Made by a program: the position numbers and the translations under genes. From the NCBI GenBank assembly GCA_902781305.1, contig CACZIV010000008.1, forward strand, positions 1 through 64,000: 64,000 bases of DNA, written 5' to 3'. Below the pieces are notes generated by a model, which was given only the letters and a program-made list of their open reading frames with translations, did not search any database and was not told the DNA's origin. The stretch's first letter is position 1. The number at the start of each line of letters is the position of its first letter. Positions 18,226 to 26,770 of the stretch are shown one piece after another. This DNA comes from Pseudoselenomonas ruminantium. Lineage in GTDB: Bacteria > Bacillota > Negativicutes > Selenomonadales > Selenomonadaceae.

Positions 18226-18675
18226 ATGAAATTACGTAAGAAAACAGCAGCTGCTATGATTATGGCTCTACTTTGTGCCACTTTAGCCAGTGGCTGCGGT
18301 CAGACGAAAATTGGCTATATTGACGGAGAACGGGTTTCCAAAGAGGCTCCGCAGATTAACAGCCTGATTGAAGAGGGCAATAAGAAGATTGAAGAGGCCC
18401 AGGCTCAGGCTGGGGAAGAACTGCAGAAGAAATTGCAGGAAAATCCCAACATGAGTCAGGAGGACATGCAGAAGGCACAGATGGACAGCCAGCGCAAGAT
18501 ACAGGGACTCAATCAGTCCTATGCGCTGCAGCTCCGTCAGAAGATGGATGTCGCTTTGGCAGCAGTTACCAAGGAAAAGAAACTCGATGCGGTAGTAAAC
18601 AACAGCACGGATCAGCCTACGGCTGTTACCGGTGCGATAGATGTGACAGATGATGTCATTGCTCAGTTGCAGTAA
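18226..18675 (+). CDS. OmpH/Skp-like lipoprotein, paralogue 3
   Basis: A 149-residue secreted protein with a lipobox: after the charged start and hydrophobic core comes LASGCG, so the Cys near residue 24 would be lipidated. The mature part begins KIGYIDGERVSKEAPQ, the Skp N-terminal motif, then a Glu/Gln/Lys-rich coiled coil. It ends in GAIDVTDDVIAQLQ, the same C-terminal strand seen in both preceding paralogues. It lies 33 bases after paralogue 2 and 15 bases before lpxD. A membrane-tethered chaperone is inferred. Confidence 0.75.
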   Translation: MKLRKKTAAAMIMALLCATLASGCGQTKIGYIDGERVSKEAPQINSLIEEGNKKIEEAQAQAGEELQKKLQENPNMSQEDMQKAQMDSQRKIQGLNQSYALQLRQKMDVALAAVTKEKKLDAVVNNSTDQPTAVTGAIDVTDDVIAQLQ

Positions 18676-18690
18676 GATGGGAGCAGTGAA

Positions 18691-19707
18691 ATGAAAAAGA
18701 CATTGCAAGAGATTGCCGATATTGTAGGCGGACGCATTGCAGGTGATGCTGCCATTGAAATTGAGGGCCTGGATAATATTGCCGGAGCCGGTGCAGCAGA
18801 TTTGACCTTTGCCGTAGACCCGCATATTGAAGAGGCAAAGACCTGTAAGGCAGCAGCTGTGATGCTGCCGGAAGGTGTGGAAGATTTCCCGAAGACAGCA
18901 CTTTATGTGGACGACCCCAGAGCTGCTTTTGCCAAACTGCTCAACATCTTTACGCCGAAATTAGAACGGCCTGTGGAAATCAGTGATAAAGCACATGTGG
19001 GCAAGGATGTAAAACTGGGGCAGAATGTAACTATTATGCCCTTTGCCATGGTTGATGACCATGCTGTAATCGGCGATAATGTTGTCCTTTACCCGCATAC
19101 TTATATTGGTCAGTACGCGGAAATCGGTGATGACACCGTGGTTTATTCCAATGCAACCGTGCGTGAGCATTGCCGTGTCGGCAAACGCTGTGTGATTCAT
19201 AGCTCTGCTGTAATCGGCTCGGATGGCTTCGGTTTTACCACCAAAGACGGTGTACATACAAAAGTGCCGCAGGTTGGCATTGTGGTTCTGGAAGATGATG
19301 TGGAAATTGGTGCGCATGATGGCATTGACCGGGCTGCGATGGGCGCAACCGTTATTGGCCAGGGCACGAAAATTGACAATCTCGTGCATATTGGGCATAA
19401 CTGTAAAATTGGTGCAAACTGCCTGATTGTCGCACAGACCGGTATCTCCGGGTCGACGACTGTAGGGCATAATGTTACCTTTGGCGGCCAGGTGGGTACT
19501 GTAGGCCATATCAATATTGGGGCCAATTCAGTCTATGCGGCACGCTCCGGCATTATCGGTGATATGCCGGAAGGCGTATTCTGTGCAGGTTTCCCCGTGC
19601 AGAGCCATACGGAATGGCTGCGTATGCAGGCGGCCATGAAGAGACTGCCGGAAATGATGAAGAAAATGAAACAATTGGAAAAGAAATTGGCAAAGTACGA
19701 GGGCTAA
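18691..19707 (+). CDS. lpxD: UDP-3-O-acylglucosamine N-acyltransferase
   Basis: The third step of lipid A synthesis: transfer of a 3-hydroxyacyl chain from ACP to the 2-amino group of UDP-3-O-acyl-GlcN. An N-terminal uridine-binding domain (about residues 1-100, including the [12 protein letters not shown] segment) is followed by a left-handed beta-helix of hexapeptide repeats, then a C-terminal helix rich in Met and Lys. The catalytic His lies in [14 protein letters not shown]. The length of 338 residues is normal. It heads the lipid A gene run. Confidence 0.95.
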   Translation: MKKTLQEIADIVGGRIAGDAAIEIEGLDNIAGAGAADLTFAVDPHIEEAKTCKAAAVMLPEGVEDFPKTALYVDDPRAAFAKLLNIFTPKLERPVEISDKAHVGKDVKLGQNVTIMPFAMVDDHAVIGDNVVLYPHTYIGQYAEIGDDTVVYSNATVREHCRVGKRCVIHSSAVIGSDGFGFTTKDGVHTKVPQVGIVVLEDDVEIGAHDGIDRAAMGATVIGQGTKIDNLVHIGHNCKIGANCLIVAQTGISGSTTVGHNVTFGGQVGTVGHINIGANSVYAARSGIIGDMPEGVFCAGFPVQSHTEWLRMQAAMKRLPEMMKKMKQLEKKLAKYEG

Positions 19708-19711
19708 GAAG

Positions 19712-20605
19712 TTGTTGTACTATGTTTTGCAAGCGATAAGTGCACTGGCCTGTGCTATGCCGCGCAGCTTATGTGATTTTTTAGGGCGCGTCTTAGGAAA
19801 CTTTGCCTGGTTGGTGGTACCGTCTAAGCGAAAAAAAATGGCCGTAGGACAGGTAAAAATGTGTCTTGGCGTTGATGAAGCAGAGGCTGTACGGATTGCC
19901 AAGGCAAGTACGGTACGTTTTGGTCCGATGCTTTTTGAAGTCCTACGTTTTCCGGTAATCAAGAAGCATGCTGCAGATTATGTCCGCATTGAGGGCTTGG
20001 AAAAACTGCAGCAGAGCCTTTCGGATGGCCAGGGAGCCATTTTGGCTACGGCCCACACGGACAATTGGGAATTGTTTGGCGGAGCTTTAGCCATGGCCGG
20101 AATCCCTTTAGTCGGGGTAGCCATGAAACAAAAGAATTCGGCAGCTGACCGTTTTATCAACGAATATCGTACCATGATAGGTATGCATATCACTTATAAG
20201 ACCGGTGTAAGGGAAATGTTTGCCATGCTCCAAAAGGGGTGGGTTATCGGGTTGATTATGGATCAGGACACCAATCGGCATGATGGTGTTGTGCTGAATT
20301 TCTTTGGTCGGCCGACTAACTGTACGCCAGGTGCGGCCTCGATGGCCAGATTTAGAAATGTGCCGATAATCCCGGCATTTATGCATCAAGATGAGCGGGG
20401 GGGGCATACGCTGGTCGTACATGATCCCATATATGTGGACAATACCGGCGACAAGCGGGAGGATATCCGGCGTACGACGCAGGTGATCAACGATGTGATT
20501 GAAGCGCATGTGCGAAAATATCCGGAAGAATGGTTTTGGCTCCATGATCGCTGGAAGTCTGTTCGGGAGGATTTTTCCGAGTCGGATTACAGACATTATG
20601 AATGA
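19712..20605 (+). CDS. Lipid A late acyltransferase (LpxL/HtrB family), copy 1
   Basis: A membrane-associated lysophospholipid/lipid A acyltransferase that adds a secondary acyl chain to the lipid A precursor. The catalytic HX4E motif is in AHTDNWELFGG, and the substrate segment QDTNRHDGVVLNFFGRPTNC follows. An N-terminal hydrophobic helix serves as anchor. The likely start is a TTG at 19712 or 19715, just after lpxD; the ribosome site is weak. The gene overlaps the region upstream of lpxC by a few bases. A second family member lies at 32488-33402. Which chain each adds cannot be told from sequence. Confidence 0.88.
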   Translation: MLYYVLQAISALACAMPRSLCDFLGRVLGNFAWLVVPSKRKKMAVGQVKMCLGVDEAEAVRIAKASTVRFGPMLFEVLRFPVIKKHAADYVRIEGLEKLQQSLSDGQGAILATAHTDNWELFGGALAMAGIPLVGVAMKQKNSAADRFINEYRTMIGMHITYKTGVREMFAMLQKGWVIGLIMDQDTNRHDGVVLNFFGRPTNCTPGAASMARFRNVPIIPAFMHQDERGGHTLVVHDPIYVDNTGDKREDIRRTTQVINDVIEAHVRKYPEEWFWLHDRWKSVREDFSESDYRHYE

Positions 20606-20625
20606 GTATTTCAGGAGGAATAGAT

Positions 20626-21453
20626 TTGCAACAGACTACATTGGCAGCAGAGGCCGTTTATAATGGCATTGGCCTGCATTCCGGGCGCGAGGTGCATTTG
20701 GTGATGAAACCTGCTCCTGCGGATACCGGTCTGGTATTTGTACGGACAGATATAGAGGGGCGGCCGCAGATTCATGCTGCAGCTGCTAACGTGACCTCCA
20801 CCATGCGGGCTACTACTGTCGAAGAAAATGGCTGCAAGGTATTTACGATTGAGCACTTGATGAGTGCGTTTCATGCAATGGGCATTGATAACTGTTACAT
20901 TGAAATTGATGCTGAGGAGCCGCCCGTGGCTGATGGTTCTTCGCTAGCGTTTTTTCAGGTGATGAAGGCAGCAGGTGTTGTGGAATTACCGGCAGAACGC
21001 AAGGAAATTGTGATTGACAAGGTTTATCGTATTGATGATGAACAGCACAATCGCTTTGTTATGGTTGTGCCCTATGACGGATTCCGGGTGAGCTTTACCT
21101 CGGTAAATCCGCATAAACTCATTGGCATTCAGTATGAAAATTTTGAGATAACACCGGAACTTTATGAGACGGAAATCGCGCCAGCCCGCACCATTGCCTA
21201 TGAAAAGGAAATTGAAGCCCTGCGCAGCATGGGATTGGGCCTTGGTGGAACGCTGGAGAGTGTTATCGTTTACAATGATGAAGGCTGGATTAATCCCCTG
21301 CATTTTGAGGACGAATTGGTACGGCATAAGATTCTGGATGTAATTGGTGACCTGCGGCTGGCAGGCCCCATTCGCGGTCATGTTATTGCTGTTGCCTCTG
21401 GTCATGCCTTGAATACAAGCCTGGCCAAAAAACTGCAGGCAAGTTTAGGTTGA
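20626..21453 (+). CDS. lpxC: UDP-3-O-acyl-N-acetylglucosamine deacetylase
   Basis: The committed zinc-dependent step of lipid A synthesis. The zinc ligands are visible: His77 in EHLMSAF, and His234 and Asp238 in HKILDVIGD; the catalytic base region is FEDELVR just before. The length of 275 residues is close to the stand-alone family. The start is taken as TTG at 20626, eight bases after AGGAGGA. An in-frame ATG at 20602 overlaps the stop of the preceding gene and has no ribosome site. In some relatives LpxC is fused to FabZ; here fabZ is a separate gene 30 bases downstream. Confidence 0.94.
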   Translation: MQQTTLAAEAVYNGIGLHSGREVHLVMKPAPADTGLVFVRTDIEGRPQIHAAAANVTSTMRATTVEENGCKVFTIEHLMSAFHAMGIDNCYIEIDAEEPPVADGSSLAFFQVMKAAGVVELPAERKEIVIDKVYRIDDEQHNRFVMVVPYDGFRVSFTSVNPHKLIGIQYENFEITPELYETEIAPARTIAYEKEIEALRSMGLGLGGTLESVIVYNDEGWINPLHFEDELVRHKILDVIGDLRLAGPIRGHVIAVASGHALNTSLAKKLQASLG

Positions 21454-21483
21454 TAGAGAATTTTTCAGGAAGAGGGAATAAAA

Positions 21484-21924
21484 ATGGTTTTGGAAATTAC
21501 GGATATTATGAAGATTTTGCCTCATCGCCCGCCCATGCTTTTGGTGGACCGCATTATCGAAATCGACCCGTTTAAATCGGCTACGGGCATCAAGAATGTG
21601 ACCATGAATGAGCCGTTCTTCGTAGGACACTTCCCGGATCATCCCATCATGCCTGGTGTGCTGATTTTGGAAGCCATGGCTCAGGTGGGTGGCGTGGCTA
21701 TGCTGTATCCGGAAGAAAACCGGGGCAAGATTGCCATGTTCGGCGGCATGGAAAACATTAAGTTTAAACGTCCGGTGGTTCCTGGCGACCAGTTGGTGAC
21801 GAAGGCACATATTGTGAAAGTGCGCGGCGAATTTGGCCTGTTGCACTGCGATGGCTATGTTGGTGACCAACTGGCCGCATCGGCAGACTTTAAGTTTGCT
21901 ATGAGAAAAGAAGAAAATATGTGA
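21484..21924 (+). CDS. fabZ: (3R)-hydroxyacyl-ACP dehydratase
   Basis: A hot-dog-fold dehydratase of fatty acid synthesis that competes with LpxA/LpxD for 3-hydroxyacyl-ACP, which explains its conserved place in lipid A clusters. Motifs: LPHRPPMLLVDRI at the N-terminus, the catalytic His in GHFPDHPIMPGV and the catalytic Glu in LEAMAQVGG. The length of 146 residues is normal. The next 177 bases (21925-22101) hold no gene that I can see. Confidence 0.95.
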   Translation: MVLEITDIMKILPHRPPMLLVDRIIEIDPFKSATGIKNVTMNEPFFVGHFPDHPIMPGVLILEAMAQVGGVAMLYPEENRGKIAMFGGMENIKFKRPVVPGDQLVTKAHIVKVRGEFGLLHCDGYVGDQLAASADFKFAMRKEENM

Positions 21925-22101
21925 TTCCTAGCTAAAAAAAGAAGATAATCTTTGTTCAACTCAGATAACGCCTAAATTTGCAGTCAGATGATGTGAGAAG
22001 ATTAGCGCTTGGTTTGGGAGTATATAGAAAAGACGGAGCAAAGAGTAGGAAATAGCTGCTTGGCAGACCTTGTTGAGCAGAGTTATAAGGAGTTGTAGCA
22101 A

Positions 22102-22920
22102 ATGAGTGCGGAAAATATTAGTGCAGAGGCACAGATACATCCCACAGCGATTATTGAAGATGGTGCAAAAGTTGCGGCTGGTGTTAAAATTGGCCCCTAT
22201 AGCGTAATCGGCAGCAATGTGGAAATTGGTGAAAATACCATTGTTGGCCCGCATGTGGTAATTACCGGCTGGACGAAAATTGGCCGGGAGTGCCATATTT
22301 TTCAGGGTGCCTCCATTGGTGAGGAACCGCAGGATTTGAAGTTCAAGGGTGAAAAAAGTTACACCAGTATTGGCGACCGGACGGTTATTCGTGAAGGCAC
22401 GACCATTCATCGAGCTACCGGTGAAGGCGAAGAAACGCGTATTGGCAATGATTGTCTTTTGATGGCGTTGACCCATGTGGCCCATAACTGCGTGATTGGT
22501 AACCGGGTCATCATGTCCAATGTGGCCAGCCTTGCCGGTCATGCTGTGGTAGAAGATCGGGCTGTAATCGGCGGCATGACCGGCGTTCACCAGTTCGTGA
22601 AGATTGGCCGCAATGCGATGATTGGCGGTATGAGTCGTCTCACGCAGGATGTTGTGCCCTTTACCATTGTGGCAGGCCAACCGGCTAAAGTGGCTGGGCT
22701 TAATGCCGTAGGCATGTCCCGCGCAGGGATTGAACCGGCAGCCCGCCGCAGCATCAAACAGGCCTATAAGATTCTCTATCGTTCCGGCCTGACTTTGCAA
22801 CAGGCGGTCAGCGTTATTGAGCAGGAAGTGCCTTCCTGTGAGGAAGTTGACCATATGCTGCGTTTCCTGCGCAATGCCGACAGAGGTATTTGTCGTGAAC
22901 GCCGGGATGACAGAGACTAA
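22102..22920 (+). CDS. lpxA: UDP-N-acetylglucosamine O-acyltransferase
   Basis: The first step of lipid A synthesis. The trimeric left-handed beta-helix is evident from the hexapeptide repeats (IGPYSVIGSNVEIGENTIVG) from residue about 8 to 190, with the catalytic His in LTHVAHNCVIGN. The segment GMTGVHQFVKIGRNAMIGG and the C-terminal helical domain (RRSIKQAYKILYRSGL) are standard. The length of 272 residues is normal. The start ATG follows AAGGAG. The gap of 177 bases before it may hold a weak promoter, but none stands out. Confidence 0.95.
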   Translation: MSAENISAEAQIHPTAIIEDGAKVAAGVKIGPYSVIGSNVEIGENTIVGPHVVITGWTKIGRECHIFQGASIGEEPQDLKFKGEKSYTSIGDRTVIREGTTIHRATGEGEETRIGNDCLLMALTHVAHNCVIGNRVIMSNVASLAGHAVVEDRAVIGGMTGVHQFVKIGRNAMIGGMSRLTQDVVPFTIVAGQPAKVAGLNAVGMSRAGIEPAARRSIKQAYKILYRSGLTLQQAVSVIEQEVPSCEEVDHMLRFLRNADRGICRERRDDRD

Positions 22921-22950
22921 CAGAGTATATTATTTGTACGGAGGATGTTC

Positions 22951-23754
22951 ATGGAGCGCATAGGACTTTTGGCAGGGATTGGAACCCTGCCGGTGGAGAT
23001 TGCCCGGGCGGCCAAGGAGCTGGGGTATGAGGTCTACGCTGTAGCACTCCTGCCGGACACGGATTCCCGCCTGAAAGAGTATGCTGATGATTATCAGGAA
23101 ATCAATGTCCTGAAGGTGGGGAAAATCTTAAAACACCTGAAAAAAAGCGATATTCATAAGGTGACGATGATTGGCAAGGTGACGAAGGAAGTGCTCTTTG
23201 CCAAGAAGACCCTGCCGGATTTGAAAGCCATGCAGATACTTATGCGGGTGCCGGACAGGAAAGACGACACCATTATGCTGGCCATTATCGATGAATTGAA
23301 GAAAATCGATGTGGAGGTCTTTGACCAGACGGAACTCATCCGCAAATTGATGCCGGGGAAAGGTGTGCTGACCAAACGTCAGCCCACGGCAGAAGAATTA
23401 AAGGATATGGAGTTTGGTTTCCAAATGGCCAAGGAAATTGGCCGCATGGATGTCGGACAGACTGTAGTGGTTAAGGATATGGCAGTCATGGCGTTGGAGG
23501 CTATTGAGGGGACAGATGCCTGCATTCTGCGGGGCGGAAAACTCGCTGGCGGTGGCGCTGTGGTAGCCAAGGTGGCCAAGCCTGCGCAGGACAGCCGCTT
23601 TGATGTGCCGACTGTGGGATTGAAAACCTTGCAGATGATGGTAGAGGTCAAGGCAAAAGCCTTGGCCATTGAAGCCGATGCGACACTTTTGGCAGAGCGG
23701 GCCGATGTTATCGCCTTAGCTGAAGCGCACGATATTACCATTGTCGCGATGTGA
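22951..23754 (+). CDS. lpxI: UDP-2,3-diacylglucosamine pyrophosphatase, LpxI type
   Basis: Cleaves UDP-2,3-diacyl-GlcN to lipid X, the step done by LpxH in E. coli. The family (DUF1009) is recognised from GLLAGIGTLPVEIARAAK at the N-terminus, the central MIGKVTKEVLF and VPDRKDDTIMLAI segments, and the C-terminal RFDVPTVGLKTLQ and ADVIALAEAHDITIVAM. The start is the second ATG at 22951, six bases after GGAGG. The length of 267 residues is normal. No lpxH is present in the window, so this is the likely sole enzyme for the step. Confidence 0.92.
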   Translation: MERIGLLAGIGTLPVEIARAAKELGYEVYAVALLPDTDSRLKEYADDYQEINVLKVGKILKHLKKSDIHKVTMIGKVTKEVLFAKKTLPDLKAMQILMRVPDRKDDTIMLAIIDELKKIDVEVFDQTELIRKLMPGKGVLTKRQPTAEELKDMEFGFQMAKEIGRMDVGQTVVVKDMAVMALEAIEGTDACILRGGKLAGGGAVVAKVAKPAQDSRFDVPTVGLKTLQMMVEVKAKALAIEADATLLAERADVIALAEAHDITIVAM

Positions 23755-23761
23755 TGAATGA

Positions 23762-23799
23762 GACGCCGGGGAAGAAAAATTCCCGGCGTCTTTCGCTTT
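23762..23799 (+). terminator. Probable rho-independent terminator after lpxI
   Basis: Nine-base arms GACGCCGGG / CCCGGCGTC close an A-rich loop and are followed by TTTCGCTTT. The T-tract is interrupted, so termination may be partial. A promoter follows at once. Confidence 0.6.
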
Positions 23800-23825
23800 A
23801 TATAAGCGGTATTTAATGGTATAAT
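23797..23825 (+). promoter_or_regulatory. Internal promoter ahead of lpxB
   Basis: TTTATA (-35) and a perfect TATAAT (-10, 23820-23825) have a 17-base spacer between the lpxI terminator and lpxB. Confidence 0.5.
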
Positions 23826-23862
23826 GTAATTTGGTTTAATGTTGTTAAAAGGAGGGGCGTCC

Positions 23863-25005
23863 ATGAAAATCATGCTTTCCGCTGGCGAAGCGTCTGGTGA
23901 TGTGCATGGCGAAAATATCGCCCGGGCAATACTTTCCATGGCACCGGAAACAGAGCTTATCGGTTTTGGGGGCACCCGCATGGAAAATGCCGGTGTCCGG
24001 TTGCGGCAAAACTTTGCTGATTACAGCGTCATGGGCGTTTGGGAGGTTCTCGTCAATATTCGCCGGTTGTTTAAGCTGCTGAATGATTTGACGGATTTTA
24101 TGCGGGAAGAACGGCCGGATATGCTCGTGCTTATCGATTATCCGGATTTTAACTGGCGGCTGGCAAAAAAAGCCAAGGCTTTAGGTATTCCGGTGTTCTC
24201 CTATATTCCGCCATCGGCATGGGCCTGGCGAAAAGGGAGAGCTAAGGATTGCGCCAGGATTGCGGATGAATTTATCGCCATCTTTCCCCATGAACTGCCG
24301 GTCTATGAAGCGGCCGGGGCAAAGATTTCCTTTGTGGGAAATCCCTTGGTGGATGCTGTGCGGCCGGAAATGCCTCGGGAAAAGGCACGGCGTTTCTTTA
24401 AAATGCCTGCGGATAAAACCGTAGTTCTGCTGTTGCCGGGAAGCCGCAAGCAGGAGATCGAATTATTGCTGCCGTCCATGCTGGCCGGGGCCAAAAAACT
24501 GTTGGCAGACAGGCCGGATACGGTGTTTTATCTTCCGGTGGCGGATACGGTCAGCCGGGAACGCATTGAGGAATTGATTGAGGCTGCCGGCGTATCGGTA
24601 ACGCTTACCACAGAGAAGCGCTACAGTCTGATGGCGGCAGCGGATGCGGCGATGGCAACCTCGGGTACTGTGGTTATGGAGGCGGCTCTTTTGGGATTGC
24701 CCTGCGTGGTGCTCTACCGTCTGTCGCCATTATCCTATGCCATTGGAAAACTCCTGGTGCATGTGGATAATTTCAGCCTGCCCAATATTTTGCTGAATGA
24801 AAGTTTTCAGCGGGAACTATTGCAGGATGAGGTTACGCCGGAAAATATTGCCAGTGAGCTGAAAAAATTATATCCTGGGGAGACACATCGCCGGGAAGTA
24901 ACAGCCAAATTAAAACTTGCCTGTCAAAAACTGGGCGCGCCCGGCGCTTCTGGCAGAGTGGCAGAACGAATACTCAATGCTGCCCGGGAATTTGCAGCAA
25001 AATAA
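23863..25005 (+). CDS. lpxB: Lipid-A-disaccharide synthase
   Basis: A GT-B glycosyltransferase (family GT19) joining lipid X to UDP-2,3-diacyl-GlcN. N-terminal motif: MLSAGEASGDVHGENIAR. The central YIPPSAWAWRKGR and the C-terminal donor-site ATSGTVVMEAALLGLPCVVLYR are characteristic. The start is ATG at 23863, six bases after AAAGGAGGGG; an upstream in-frame ATG at 23839 is rejected because it precedes that site. The length of 380 residues is normal. Confidence 0.95.
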   Translation: MKIMLSAGEASGDVHGENIARAILSMAPETELIGFGGTRMENAGVRLRQNFADYSVMGVWEVLVNIRRLFKLLNDLTDFMREERPDMLVLIDYPDFNWRLAKKAKALGIPVFSYIPPSAWAWRKGRAKDCARIADEFIAIFPHELPVYEAAGAKISFVGNPLVDAVRPEMPREKARRFFKMPADKTVVLLLPGSRKQEIELLLPSMLAGAKKLLADRPDTVFYLPVADTVSRERIEELIEAAGVSVTLTTEKRYSLMAAADAAMATSGTVVMEAALLGLPCVVLYRLSPLSYAIGKLLVHVDNFSLPNILLNESFQRELLQDEVTPENIASELKKLYPGETHRREVTAKLKLACQKLGAPGASGRVAERILNAAREFAAK

Positions 25006-25022
25006 ATTAGTGAGGGAAATAC

Positions 25023-26765
25023 ATGAAGAATTATAAGCGCCTTCTGCAATATATCCGGCCTTATCTGAAACGCTTGGGGCTGGCCATTGTCTGCATTGTG
25101 GTGGCAGCGGCTTGTAACCTTTATCTGCCCTGGATTATCAAGGACATGGTGGATAAGGTTTTGGCGGACAAAGATATGGTGATGCTGTACGTTATCTGCG
25201 TCAGCATTGTGGTGGTATTTCTGATTCGCGGAATATTTTACTATGGACAGTCCTATCTGGTGTCCTACATCGGGCAAAAAGTGGTCATTGACGTGCGGGA
25301 AGTGATGTTCCGCAAGTTCCAGCGCATGCCCATGGCGTATTTTGACAAACATCAGACTGGGGAAACCATGAGCTATATCACCAATGATGTGTCGGCTATT
25401 CAGTCGGCGTTGGTGGATCAGCTGATTGAGATGGTGACTGAAGGTTCCATTCTCATTGGTTCGATTGTCATGATGGTCTATCTGGACTGGAAACTTTCCC
25501 TGCTGACTTTGGTGGTTATCCCACTGGTGGGGCAGGCCATGAAGATTTTTGGCCGCAAGCTGAAACGCAATGGTACAGTAATTCAGGAGCGGGCTGCGGA
25601 GATCACATCCCTTTTGCAGGAAAGTATTTCCTCCATTCGGGTGGTCAAATCCTTTGTTCGGGAAGAATACGAAATCAAGCGTTTTATTAACCAGAACATC
25701 CTGAACTTCCAGGCTGCCATGAAAAATGTACAGCTGACCAGTCTTTTGACGCCGACGGTGGAATTTTTGGCGGCGGTTTCCGTTACTTTTATCGTGGGCT
25801 TTGGCGGCTATGAAGTCGTAAACGGCCAGATGACGGCAGGTGCTTTAGTCGCTTTCCTGACCTATGCGGTAAATCTGGCCAATCCGGTCAAGCGTCTGGC
25901 CAGAGTATATGGCAACCTGCAGCGGGCTATGGCCGCTGTAGACCGTGTGTTTGCGGTTATCGACCTGCCGGAACCCATCCGCGATAAAGAAGATGCAAAA
26001 GAGCTGCCGAAGATTGAAGGGCATGTGAAGGTGGATCATGTTACCTTTGGCTATAAGGAAGGCGTTAATGCCCTGGAAGATGTTTCGCTGGAAGTAAAGC
26101 CGGGGCAGATGATTGCCTTTGTCGGCCCGAGTGGTGCAGGCAAGTCCACGATTGCCAACCTTATTCCGCGCTTCTATGAGATAAACAGCGGTGCAATCTC
26201 CATTGACGGACAAGATATTCGGGATGTTACTGTGGCGTCTTTGCGTGAACAGATTGGTATCGTGCCGCAGGAAACCATGCTGTTTTCTACGACGGTGATG
26301 GAAAATATCCGTTATGGCCGTTTGGATGCCACGGATGAAGAGGTCATCGAGGCCGCGAAAGCGGCTAATGCCGATGTATTTATCCGCGAACTGCCGCAGG
26401 GCTATGATACGCCGATTGGTGAGCGGGGCCTGAATCTGTCCGGCGGGCAGCGGCAGCGCATGTCCATTGCCCGGGCTATTCTCAAGAATCCCCGGATTCT
26501 GATTCTCGATGAGGCAACTTCGGCCTTAGACACGGAAAGTGAAAAAATTGTGCAGGCAGCACTGGATTCTCTGATGGTGGGACGTACATCCTTTGTTATT
26601 GCACACCGCCTTTCCACGATATTCAATGCCGACCAGATTTATGTTATCGATGGCGGCAGGATAAAAGAACATGGCACGCATGAGGAACTGTTGGCAAAGA
26701 ATGGTTTGTACAGCCATCTGTACAATATTCAGTTCAGTAAAACTGCTGTGCCAGAAGGGGCATAA
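25023..26765 (+). CDS. msbA: Lipid A export ABC transporter, MsbA type
   Basis: A half-transporter with a six-helix membrane domain (about residues 15-310) and an ATPase domain (about 335-575). It flips lipid A-core across the inner membrane. Walker A is GPSGAGKST, the signature LSGGQRQRMSIARAI, and Walker B ILILDEATSALD. The length of 580 residues matches MsbA (582 in E. coli). Its place between lpxB and the Kdo transferase gene favours MsbA over a drug exporter of the same family. Confidence 0.92.
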   Translation: MKNYKRLLQYIRPYLKRLGLAIVCIVVAAACNLYLPWIIKDMVDKVLADKDMVMLYVICVSIVVVFLIRGIFYYGQSYLVSYIGQKVVIDVREVMFRKFQRMPMAYFDKHQTGETMSYITNDVSAIQSALVDQLIEMVTEGSILIGSIVMMVYLDWKLSLLTLVVIPLVGQAMKIFGRKLKRNGTVIQERAAEITSLLQESISSIRVVKSFVREEYEIKRFINQNILNFQAAMKNVQLTSLLTPTVEFLAAVSVTFIVGFGGYEVVNGQMTAGALVAFLTYAVNLANPVKRLARVYGNLQRAMAAVDRVFAVIDLPEPIRDKEDAKELPKIEGHVKVDHVTFGYKEGVNALEDVSLEVKPGQMIAFVGPSGAGKSTIANLIPRFYEINSGAISIDGQDIRDVTVASLREQIGIVPQETMLFSTTVMENIRYGRLDATDEEVIEAAKAANADVFIRELPQGYDTPIGERGLNLSGGQRQRMSIARAILKNPRILILDEATSALDTESEKIVQAALDSLMVGRTSFVIAHRLSTIFNADQIYVIDGGRIKEHGTHEELLAKNGLYSHLYNIQFSKTAVPEGA

Positions 26766-26770
26766 GACAA

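Noticed and set aside
21925..22101. A gene or regulatory RNA in the fabZ-lpxA gap
   Set aside because: I see no frame with a ribosome site, no strong hairpin and no good promoter in these 177 bases.
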